From Lachnospira sp. (GTDB taxonomy: Bacteria; Bacillota; Clostridia; Lachnospirales; Lachnospiraceae), in the NCBI GenBank assembly GCA_017621205.1, contig JAGATQ010000040.1, positions 1-64,000 of the forward strand: a DNA stretch of 64,000 nt. The letters run 5' to 3'. Positions within the stretch are counted from its first letter, which is position 1. Each line of letters begins with the position of its first letter. The notes beneath the pieces were generated by a model, which was not told the DNA's origin, made no database searches, and was given only the letters and a program-made list of their open reading frames with translations. A program made the translations under genes and the position numbers. This document shows positions 52,048 to 61,700 of this stretch, one piece after another.

Positions 52048-54033
52048 ATGGCAAAACGTAGTAAAAGGATGTTTGAAATTAAGAGAAAACAATTGAATAA
52101 CAAAGGTTTGACTCTGGTTGAAGTAATGGTAAGTGTAACTATGTTTGCGATTATGATTTATCCGATTCTTACGCAGATGAATTCCCTTCTCAAACAGAAT
52201 TATACGAGTAAACTTAATCAAGCGGAGACAGACTTTGCCAGCCGTGTGATGGAAGAATTTAAAGATGCTGAATCTGGGGCGACGGACTTGCCTAAAAATT
52301 CTAGTATAACCAAGGCGGGTTATAGTGTGAAGAGTTCTGATCCGACAGACCCCGATGCACCCTTGATTTATTACAAGAATAATATTGTTTTAGAAAAGGA
52401 CATTGATACTTCTGATCCTTCTATTAAGACTATGTTGAAGAATGGTGATACTTATCGGGTGGAGGTGTCTTTAGATAGCAGTGCTTATGATACAACTAAT
52501 GGCACAAATGCAGCAGGGAGTCCAGGCGATGAGGATAAGTTTACCTATAAGAATCCCAATGACACGAAGAACTTTGACTTACAAAATATTGATGACCGCT
52601 TTTGCGTTATGATTAAAGAAACAAGTGGTAATTATGATTCGAGAGCAGCAAATGATTTGCTTGATAAAATTGCGGCTAAATTAAAGGTTGAGAATCCAAA
52701 TCGTTATAATCAGTGGATAAATGGAGTAGATTTCTTAAAAACGGATACATATTCCAAGAATACTTATATTAAAGTTGATTATGATAGTGTGAAGGCTGTG
52801 TATAAGGTGACAGTAAGTCTGTGTTATACTGACAAGGATTACAATCAGTCAGTTTCTTATCTGTTGTTTAATGAGAAAGAATATGATGCTAAGGCATTAG
52901 GTTATAAGCCGCCAGCAATTTATTTATACTATAATCAGTTTGTTCAGAATGGACTTATTTTATCTGGGACAGATTCTATTACTTTGGATAATTCTGGGTT
53001 AGTTTCATCAGGTAGTGTAAGTGATTCGGATCAATTAAAGTGTTTTATTATAAAGACAAAAGCTTCTCTTGGGGAATATACTTATTATGAGCGTTTGGGA
53101 GAAGTTGATGGTGGTGGTAATGAAGTTATTTATGGCTATGCCACTCAAAATACTGCTGGAAGTTGTGTATATAAAGTGGAGACAGAAGAAGGTATATATT
53201 ATAAATGGCCTACTTATGTATTAGATGAATCCGATTATCATACTCTTCAAGGAGATACCACAGATGCTAGTGGCAATGCGGTAAATGGTAATAAATTGGA
53301 TAAATTGCTTGGCGGTGTAACTTCAGCACATGTGGATAGTGAGCCGGATGAGGATGGTAACATTACTAGAAAATATTATTATGATAATGTTATGGTGCCA
53401 GCTAATTTACCAGGAGCTAATCCAGCAACTATTCCTGAATATAAGGAAATGACTTCGGAGGGTGGATACACGTATCTGTGTGCTAAAGAGAATGTGGTTG
53501 CTCCAGACGGGACAAAGCTTAAAGTAGGGGATGTCGTATATCAGCAAGCGGCTAATGAGTATGTTTGGCCTAATGGTAATGTTACAACTACAGCACCAAG
53601 TGTTGACGATTTTTCATTATGTACGCCATCAAAGATGACTTTTAATAATGGAGCTAAATTAAATCTTCTAACAACAGATAATAGTGTATTTGAAACTGAT
53701 GGTGGTTTGGACGCAATGACGTTTTATACTAATTTAAACATTGAGGATGATGCAAAGAATAAAACACCAGCGATATCCTTTACGTCTTCTACTGCTGGTG
53801 TTTCTAATGTGGTTAGTACAGGTAAAGAAAATAATGCTTCGGGGACACAAACAACGGTTAATTATGCAACAGTAGATTTAACAAAGTATGTTAAGACATT
53901 TAATGATAATTATAAGAATGGTGATAAAAAGCTTTATCATTTGAAGTTACAATTATATAGGATTACAAAGGATGCAGATGGAAACGACGAAGAAAGAAAG
54001 ATACTTACATTAGAAAGTGGAAAGGAGGCCTAG
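52048..54033 (+). CDS. Very large prepilin-like protein (minor pilin)
   Basis: 661 residues from ATG 52048, behind GGAGTGAAGGGA. The class III leader ends NNKG (G20), then LTLVEVMVSVTMFAIMIYPI with E5 present (E25 of the precursor). The rest is a large extracellular region with no domain I recognise, rich in Asn, Asp, Thr and Tyr. Typical minor pilins are 150-250 residues, so the head is several times larger and may present a ligand-binding structure at the tip. It begins 21 bp after the PilO-like gene, in the same operon. Confidence 0.82.
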   Translation: MAKRSKRMFEIKRKQLNNKGLTLVEVMVSVTMFAIMIYPILTQMNSLLKQNYTSKLNQAETDFASRVMEEFKDAESGATDLPKNSSITKAGYSVKSSDPTDPDAPLIYYKNNIVLEKDIDTSDPSIKTMLKNGDTYRVEVSLDSSAYDTTNGTNAAGSPGDEDKFTYKNPNDTKNFDLQNIDDRFCVMIKETSGNYDSRAANDLLDKIAAKLKVENPNRYNQWINGVDFLKTDTYSKNTYIKVDYDSVKAVYKVTVSLCYTDKDYNQSVSYLLFNEKEYDAKALGYKPPAIYLYYNQFVQNGLILSGTDSITLDNSGLVSSGSVSDSDQLKCFIIKTKASLGEYTYYERLGEVDGGGNEVIYGYATQNTAGSCVYKVETEEGIYYKWPTYVLDESDYHTLQGDTTDASGNAVNGNKLDKLLGGVTSAHVDSEPDEDGNITRKYYYDNVMVPANLPGANPATIPEYKEMTSEGGYTYLCAKENVVAPDGTKLKVGDVVYQQAANEYVWPNGNVTTTAPSVDDFSLCTPSKMTFNNGAKLNLLTTDNSVFETDGGLDAMTFYTNLNIEDDAKNKTPAISFTSSTAGVSNVVSTGKENNASGTQTTVNYATVDLTKYVKTFNDNYKNGDKKLYHLKLQLYRITKDADGNDEERKILTLESGKEA

Positions 54034-54034
54034 T

Positions 54035-57000
54035 ATGAAATTGTTAAAGCAAGCATTAATATCTCGGAAACAGCAAAAAAAGGATAATGTAAGGCAGAGC
54101 GATAATAGAGGATCAAGTTTTGTACTGGTTATGGTTTCCGTTGCTCTTATAATGATTTTGGTTGCAATTGTTTTTACAATGATGATTATTCAATTTAAAA
54201 TGCTGTCCTTGGGACGACAATCAAAGGATAATTTTTATTATCTGGAAGAGGTTTTAGAGGAAATGCGTGTCGGAGTTGGTAATGAGAGTGTAAATCAATT
54301 AAAAAAGGCTTATGATGAAACAGTTTCTATGGTAGTTATGTACGACACCAATCAGGAGAAATATTTATCGGTTTCTGCGGATGCTGCAAAAGGAATTTTA
54401 AATTCCAAATTTTTGAATTATATTAAACAGTATTTTGATATTAATGATGCCTATTTAGCAGAGTTATTGCTGAGTTATGTTAAGGACGTTAATACAGTGG
54501 CAGGAGCAGATGGCTCCTATGTAACGAATGATGGGGTCAGTATTACCTTTGGCAGTAAGTTTGATTGTGAGGAGGTAATGACAACGAACCCTGCATCTGT
54601 TGTAGGATATGTTATTAAAGATATTACAGTAACAAGAACGGATAAAAAAGGAAATGAGCAATCTATTACAACGGACATTTCTATATATCCACCAGAGGAT
54701 GCGTTAAATTTTTTAGGTTCTACAACGGATTTGGAAAATGTGTTTACTTATGCAATGGTTGCAGATTATGGAGTAGAGGTTTCAGGAGGTAGCACGACAG
54801 ATGTTCGTGTTGCTGGTAATGTATATGCTGCTTCTGATATGCGTAATAATGGTATTTATAAGGCGAGTATTGATGGTACTGGTAAGCTTACAGGAAGTCA
54901 GAGCGGAGGGGATGGAAGGACTAGTGCAAGTGCGTATTCGGGTATTTTTGTAACAGACGCTGGCACCTCATTAAATTTACAATCAGATATTTTATCAGTA
55001 AATGGTAGTATTGCAGCGAATGATGGTGCAACTATCAATGGTAACCGTAAGAGCGATGACTCCAGTCAGACGACGATGGCCAATCTATGGGCGGATAACA
55101 TTGCGACTCTTGGAGATAGTGGTTCTTCGATATATATGCAGGCACAGTGTAGCTTATCGGATGATTTAGAGCTAAATAGTGATAAAAGTGATGTAACCTT
55201 GGCAGGACATTATTATGGTTATAATTATGCTGCGGAGGAGGAATATTCAACAGCAGTTTCTGGTGAAGCGACAGTAAAAAATCAGATTTCTTCTGTTGCT
55301 GCTAAGACACATACGAATAGTAGTGCCATTATGATTAATGGAGAAGATTCTAAACTTGATTTGTCAAAGCTGAGAATTATGGTGGTAAATGGTCGGTCTT
55401 ATATTGATTTAGTTGCTGAGAATGATGTTTCTGGTGATGCGAGTGCGGTGAAGAATACAGATGTTGATATTAAGACAGCAGAGAGTATTTCTTCTAAGGG
55501 AACACAGCTTGTTTATCGTGTATTGGATTCCAGAGCTATAAATACTTCGTTATCGCCTTTGGATACAACGGGTACGAAACAGGTTGGTTCTGATACAGAT
55601 GAGTTGTCTGAGAATGTTCCAACATACAATATTATCAAGTTTTTGACCTACCAATTTATAAAAGATGGTGGATATCGGATTTACCAGAGCAAGGAAGGTA
55701 ATGACCTTCGTACAAAGCGTGATGAAGATGGTAATTATCTTTCAGGTCAGGACAATTCTACATGGGATGATGTGGATGAAGATTCATTTGATGATGTGTG
55801 GAAGGATATTAAGTCGAACGGTGTAAATAGTAAATACTATAACGATATTATGTTAGTTTATTTTCCAACGGATAAGGTTATTGTTGCCAAAACCAAGGGA
55901 GATGGTTCCTATGACCGTAATGCAGCAGGGCAGATTAAGTATACCTTGAAATCACAGGATAAAGTTAAGGTAAATGATGCATATGGTAACACATATCAGG
56001 TTTGGAAGAATGATAATAGCAATAACCCCAATGATGATGCTTTAGTTACCAAGACAGATACAACACAGAAGCTTGTTGTAGAGGGAATTAACCGATATGG
56101 CTTTGTAACAGTAGGTAAAAATTATAATTTAATATCGCTCGTAAAAACAGTGGTAGGTAAATCAAAGGATGTTTATTATTATTATCAATTTTATGATGAG
56201 GCGGCTAAAACAGAGTTTGTTCTGGATTATGCAGAATTTTCTAAGGCTGATGGAACAATAGATGATGTTACTTCGTTAGATACGTTCTCTTCAGAGTTGA
56301 TGGAACTTCCGGATGAAGATGAGAATACGGTATATACTCGTGGTTTAAGTACTATTCTAAATAGTACAACGAAACAGTATGAGTTGAAACCAGCATCTAC
56401 TAATACGAATTACGACGAGCCAGAATTGATGAGTTTGTATCAAGAGAAAGTGCAAAAGTCTAATGTATATAAGTGTTATTTCCCGAAGTCGGAGGCAAGT
56501 ATCACAACCGCTCAGCAGACGATTGCAGCCAATTTATTTCAGACGGGTACAAGAACGAAAAATCCTTATGGTTATAGTACTAAGGGGAAGGATATTTCAC
56601 CATTAAGTAATCCGAATTGTGTTGAGATTAACTGGTCTCAGGTAGCTGCTAAGGAAGTCGTGAATGGTGGTAGTGGAGCAGAACTGGAAGGATATACTGG
56701 TGCCAGAGTTTGGATTTCAACAGGTGATATTGTGATTAAGGGAAGTAATCTTTCAGGAGCGTCTGCAAGTGGTATTGTATTATGTCAAGGCAATGTTACC
56801 TTTGAAAATGTTAAGGAATTTACTGGAACCATTATCTGTGCTGGCAAGTTATATATTAAGGGTGCTACAAAGTTTTATGCAGATGATCAGATGTGTAATG
56901 CGATGATTGAAAATGATAAAACCAATATGATTCGTACCTGTTTTGGTTTGAAGGAATTCAAAGCGGATAATGATAATTCTGATAAGGCGAAGAGCATTTC

Positions 57001-57058
57001 TAGTATCGAATATACAGATTTAGTTGGATTTGAGAATTGGCTTAAGAATGGAGAGTAG
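54035..57058 (+). CDS. Giant PilX/GspK-like pilin-like protein lacking Glu5
   Basis: 1007 residues from ATG 54035 (AAAGGAGG), immediately after the preceding stop. The leader ends DNRG (G26), followed by SSFVLVMVSVALIMILVAIV; the residue at mature position 5 is Leu, not Glu. Absence of Glu5 is typical of GspK/PilX-type tip subunits. The long extracellular part ends in a segment with SGIVLCQGNVTFENV and TGTIICAGKLYIKG, repeated beta-strand patterns reminiscent of polymer-forming/beta-helix folds. It likely caps the pilus with the other minor pilins (inference). Confidence 0.78.
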   Translation: MKLLKQALISRKQQKKDNVRQSDNRGSSFVLVMVSVALIMILVAIVFTMMIIQFKMLSLGRQSKDNFYYLEEVLEEMRVGVGNESVNQLKKAYDETVSMVVMYDTNQEKYLSVSADAAKGILNSKFLNYIKQYFDINDAYLAELLLSYVKDVNTVAGADGSYVTNDGVSITFGSKFDCEEVMTTNPASVVGYVIKDITVTRTDKKGNEQSITTDISIYPPEDALNFLGSTTDLENVFTYAMVADYGVEVSGGSTTDVRVAGNVYAASDMRNNGIYKASIDGTGKLTGSQSGGDGRTSASAYSGIFVTDAGTSLNLQSDILSVNGSIAANDGATINGNRKSDDSSQTTMANLWADNIATLGDSGSSIYMQAQCSLSDDLELNSDKSDVTLAGHYYGYNYAAEEEYSTAVSGEATVKNQISSVAAKTHTNSSAIMINGEDSKLDLSKLRIMVVNGRSYIDLVAENDVSGDASAVKNTDVDIKTAESISSKGTQLVYRVLDSRAINTSLSPLDTTGTKQVGSDTDELSENVPTYNIIKFLTYQFIKDGGYRIYQSKEGNDLRTKRDEDGNYLSGQDNSTWDDVDEDSFDDVWKDIKSNGVNSKYYNDIMLVYFPTDKVIVAKTKGDGSYDRNAAGQIKYTLKSQDKVKVNDAYGNTYQVWKNDNSNNPNDDALVTKTDTTQKLVVEGINRYGFVTVGKNYNLISLVKTVVGKSKDVYYYYQFYDEAAKTEFVLDYAEFSKADGTIDDVTSLDTFSSELMELPDEDENTVYTRGLSTILNSTTKQYELKPASTNTNYDEPELMSLYQEKVQKSNVYKCYFPKSEASITTAQQTIAANLFQTGTRTKNPYGYSTKGKDISPLSNPNCVEINWSQVAAKEVVNGGSGAELEGYTGARVWISTGDIVIKGSNLSGASASGIVLCQGNVTFENVKEFTGTIICAGKLYIKGATKFYADDQMCNAMIENDKTNMIRTCFGLKEFKADNDNSDKAKSISSIEYTDLVGFENWLKNGE

Positions 57059-57070
57059 TGAGGTGATAAT

Positions 57071-57700
57071 ATGATGAAAAACAATAAAGGCTTCTCACTC
57101 ATTGAGCTTATCATTGTAATTGCGATTATGGCACTTTTAAGTGCACTATCGGTGGTTACCTTTGCTATGGCTAATAGGCAGAGACCTAACAAGGTAATGA
57201 GTAATGTAATGAATTATGCCAAGTATTCAAAGTCTTTAGTGCAATCCTACACCAAGGATTATTGTATGGTTATAATGAAATGTGATGATAATAATTATTA
57301 TGTATTTCATGGAACAGCAACTGGTGATACAGAGTCAGAATTGAGGAATTCTTTTCGACCACAGAATATGAAGAAGGTGAATGTTAGTTCGACATCTACA
57401 GAAACTGTGCTGAGAAATCAACCAGATAGTTCTCTTACATTAACCGAGTTGGCACAAAATCCAACAAAGGCGCGTAATTATAACAATCTCGGAAGTGGTG
57501 TGATAATTACTTACAAAGATGATTCGGGAGCGGAAACAGAGATTGGCGGAAAGGATTCTGCGGTGGTAATTCAGTTTAGTAAGTTTGATGGAAGTGTAAA
57601 GCATGGCGCAGGAACGTACATTTTTTCTGAGTACCATGGAACAAATCCTCAATGTAGTACTGTATTAGAGGCGACAACAGGAGCATTTCATAAAGAATAA
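57071..57700 (+). CDS. Minor pilin (GspH/FimT-like)
   Basis: 209 residues. Leader MMKNNKG (cleavage after G7), mature FSLIELIIVIAIMALLSA with Glu at position 5. The globular part is about 150 residues and includes AKYSKSLVQSYTKDYCMVIM, compatible with GspH/FimT-type pseudopilins. It starts 12 bp after the giant pilin-like gene with TGAGGTG. Confidence 0.85.
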   Translation: MMKNNKGFSLIELIIVIAIMALLSALSVVTFAMANRQRPNKVMSNVMNYAKYSKSLVQSYTKDYCMVIMKCDDNNYYVFHGTATGDTESELRNSFRPQNMKKVNVSSTSTETVLRNQPDSSLTLTELAQNPTKARNYNNLGSGVIITYKDDSGAETEIGGKDSAVVIQFSKFDGSVKHGAGTYIFSEYHGTNPQCSTVLEATTGAFHKE

Positions 57701-57730
57701 GCAAAATAGTGTTTTAAAAGGAGTGAGGAT

Positions 57731-58699
57731 ATGAAGAAACTAAATAACAGAGGTTTGACATTAATCGAGTTACTTGTCTCACTGGCCGTTTTAAGTATTT
57801 TTATGATTACGGTGACCTATTTTGTGACTGCTACTACAAGAAGTACTAAAAAGACCAAACAGCAGATTACGGTGCAGCAGGAATCAAAGGAGGTATATGA
57901 GACCTTAAGGGATACTATTATGCAGGCATCATGTGTGGTAATTAATGCAACAGGGCTTGCTTCTGGTGATGCAAGTGGCAGTGCAGTTGTAAGTGGTGAT
58001 GCAGATACATTAGTAAGAAAAACTAGTGGATTTGAAGCAGCATTATCGACTGGAACAGAGGTTCAGCTTGTTTCTAATGCAGCATTTGATACGATGAGTT
58101 ATGTAAAGGAAGCTCTAGCTGCTTCTCCGGGTGGTGGGGCTTCGAGTGATAGAGATGATTTTATAGATGACCACGATAATCCGACAATTGGTAATCCGAC
58201 AAAATATGAGCGAGATATTAATGGAAAGATTACCAAAGAGAAGACAAGGAAGCTTTCTGTCGCACAGTATGTAGGAGGGTTAAGTATTTTTGATGGTACG
58301 GCGACTGATGAATTTGCTGCCTTTGATGACCGGGAGTATGAGTTAAGTGCATTATCTACTGGTCCAATTATGAAGACCTCGCATATGTCGATTAATGATG
58401 TTGACAAATATAATACCATTGTGTTTGATAAGAATAATGGTAAATTATATCTGAATCGACCTAAGGCAACGAGCAAATCAGGTTTTCAGAGTTTTAATAA
58501 GGATAAAGAATATATTATTTCTGACAATTGTATAGGATTTACTGTAAAGGTTATCAATAATAACACATTATATCTGAAATTAACATTTAGGTATGATAAC
58601 CGGGATTCTGCCGGTAATGTAGTTTTAGAGAATGCTGGGGGATATACCTACACAGTAGGTGGAGCTGTTAATTTGCGAAATGGTAATGTGATGAAGTAG
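57731..58699 (+). CDS. Minor pilin (PilW/GspJ-like)
   Basis: 322 residues. Leader MKKLNNRG (cleavage after G8), then LTLIELLVSLAVLSIFMITV with Glu at position 5. The early mature part TKQQITVQQESKEVYETLRD is the usual helix leading into a PilW/GspJ-like head; the head is larger than usual and carries an Ala/Ser/Asp-rich stretch (about 75-95). A GGAGTGAGG site precedes the start. Confidence 0.84.
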   Translation: MKKLNNRGLTLIELLVSLAVLSIFMITVTYFVTATTRSTKKTKQQITVQQESKEVYETLRDTIMQASCVVINATGLASGDASGSAVVSGDADTLVRKTSGFEAALSTGTEVQLVSNAAFDTMSYVKEALAASPGGGASSDRDDFIDDHDNPTIGNPTKYERDINGKITKEKTRKLSVAQYVGGLSIFDGTATDEFAAFDDREYELSALSTGPIMKTSHMSINDVDKYNTIVFDKNNGKLYLNRPKATSKSGFQSFNKDKEYIISDNCIGFTVKVINNNTLYLKLTFRYDNRDSAGNVVLENAGGYTYTVGGAVNLRNGNVMK

Positions 58700-58718
58700 T
58701 AAGGAAAGGAGTTATGGT

Positions 58719-61700
58719 ATGAAGAAGAAAATAGCACTTATTGTATTTACAATTGTATGTACCCTTGGTCTTACTATAAGTATTGCATCCTTTTCTCGAG
58801 GTAGTGATCAGGCTGGTTCTGGGCAATCGGCAGGTAATGCGTTAGATGGAATTTATGATTCTTATGTAACCCAGGTGCAACATATTATTGATAATTCCAA
58901 TTTGGACGGACAATCGGATGAGATTACACATTATCATATTGTTCAGATTGTGGATTCTTTAACAGCAGTAGATAAACAAAATCAAAAGATACATGAATTG
59001 ATTGAGAAATTTATTAGTAATGCAGATGATGAGCAGACGATGACGAGTGGCAATTTCCGTACCGACGTCATTGGAAAAGAAATGAAGAATAAGCATATTG
59101 ATATTCAGACTTTTCTTGGAAATGATGCTAATTTAGCGGAAGCGATTAGAAATGCTGATTTGGTATATATTGCATGTAATAGTGCATATACAAGCAATAA
59201 CGACTTGCATTTATCTGGTGACAATGTTGCCAGTGATGCAGTAGATGCATTGGAGACGTATGCAATATCTCAATTCAAGCCTGTTTTAATAGATGCCGAT
59301 GTAGTCGGTGTGACAAACCGGGATGTAGAGGTTGATAATTCCAAACCGACTATTGCATATGATTATTTGAAGGAACAGTCTAATAAGGCTGGTAGCTTGA
59401 ACGATAATGGTGTTTCTTCTGTTAAACGTAAAGAGGATTCATGGAAAGAGTATTTAAATGAAAAAGGGAATCCTAATACTACCTATGTTACCTTTGATAA
59501 TATGGGAAGAAGTAAATGGAATACTTATAATTATGCACCGGATTCTGATGGGAATTTTTATAAACATAAGGTTTTAGAGATTGTACCAGATTCTTCTTAT
59601 TTGGATGGTAACCCGACAGAATTAAAAACAGCCATTGATAATGGTGATTTTCTGACAGGTTTTGCGAATCCTTCGTCTTTAAAGATAGAGAACATTCAGT
59701 ATGGTTACGAATCAGGTGGTTTGCAGAGTAAACCTATCACAGTGTCACAGTTAAATGATTTGGTTGCAGCGATTGTCGCAGCTGGTACACCTGTCAAGGA
59801 AGCTTTATATGACTATGAGTTTATCTACATCAACCATTCTAAAAATGATAAGAGTTACTTTTTCGAGACAGACGCAAGTAAGGGAGTTACGAAGAATGAT
59901 TTCTCCAGTCAGACCTTAGCAGCAATCAAGGGGTTTGTTGGGAAAAAGAATACATACAGAGATCCGGCCTCCAAGGAAAGTCATTTTATTGACCGTTTAA
60001 TGATTGATGGTAATTTCTTCTCTGTGTATAATTATGCAAGCTCTGGTTCTACGAGTAACAAGGTTGATACAACCACTAAGATTTATAATTTTGCTACCAA
60101 GCTGATTTCTGCCGATGCATCAACTGCTAAGTTGAATAATGTTGAGATTGTATATAGCGGATTTTTTGATGCTATGGACGAGGATAAATCAGCAAGGGTG
60201 ACAGCATTGATTAACCGAAGCACATATCGTGATTATTCTTCGGGAAGTAATGGAACAACATTTAATGTATTGGAGATTGAGCCATATTATAATGTGGATG
60301 ATACAAAGTGGTATTCTTCTGATTCTTATAGGGAGAAGCTGTCGGATTCTTTGACGAATGAGACTTATCAGGAAGTTGATGAAGCAGCACATAATGCATT
60401 TGTGGCGGGTGTATCGCCCAGTATTACAGAGGACACTCCATTTTATCGTTATGATATTACAAAGGCAAGGATTGCTGCTGCTACTGGCTTAAATATTGAA
60501 CAGATTAATGTGGTGCACATGAGTGCTAATGCATTATGTTCGACGGCACCACAGCTGATTGAAGATTATGATTTAATATATCTAGGCAGCCGGAATGAAT
60601 CTATTAAGGATAAGTCAGATTGGTATTCCTATAAAATTTTGACGAGTTCGAAGAATGCATCCAATGGTGCCGGATATTCCTTTATCTCATTTAATGCTGA
60701 CGATTTGAATCATTTTTATTTCCGTTCCGGTAAGTCTGATATTTATCAGACATTACAGAACAATGCTTATGTATATAATCTTTACACACATACCGGTGAT
60801 TTCATGGATATTACTGACCAGCGTAATGCCTTTACGAACCGTGTAGGAAGCAGATATGAGCGAAGCTCTACCCGAATTAATGGTAATGATATTACTTCTA
60901 AGGTGTATGCAGATTTATATGAGTATATTAGTGCTGGTATGCCAGTTATCTGTGATAAAGGTATTATTGATTCCGATTATCTGATTGGTGGTGCATCTGC
61001 CAATGCAGAGCTTGTTGAGGATGCTGAGTATGTAATTGAAAGCAAGAAGCTTGGCGATTTACACAGGTACAAATTAAAATCCAGTGTTGATAATAATGCA
61101 ACGGTGACATTTAGGAATAAGAATGGTTCACAGCAGACAATCACTTATAAGGCAACAAACTTTAGTGATAAATCAATGATTGCAAGAAAAGAGAGCAATA
61201 TTGATCCGGAGTCCTATATTTATCAGTTAATGTATCAGATTGCGGAGAATAAAACATCTGGTATTTATCATGCACAAAATGTTTTAGTTGGTTTTGATAG
61301 TCAAGATGTAGTAACTGGTGCTACCAACTATTATTTAAAGGGTGTGACGAGTGATAGTTCACCTACATGTCCGGATGATATTGATGCGGATACTTCCGAT
61401 AATAAGAGCGTAATTGTTAATGGTTTAACAGCATTTACTGATATTGGATATAACAATTTAACAATATTTAATAATAATATTGTAAGAACAGCAGCAGGTG
61501 ATATTGACTATGCGAATTCCGGTGCAGGTATTCAGTTGAAGCATTTTCTTAATATGACTGCATCTTCAAGACCTGTGATTAATCTGATTGCAAAACCGTA
61601 TGATTATAATTCACAGAGGGATTTGGATAAGGATAAGAGAAAGATAAATCCACGTTCACCAATATTTACGTTTTCATTATCTGGTGAGGAGAAGGATCTT

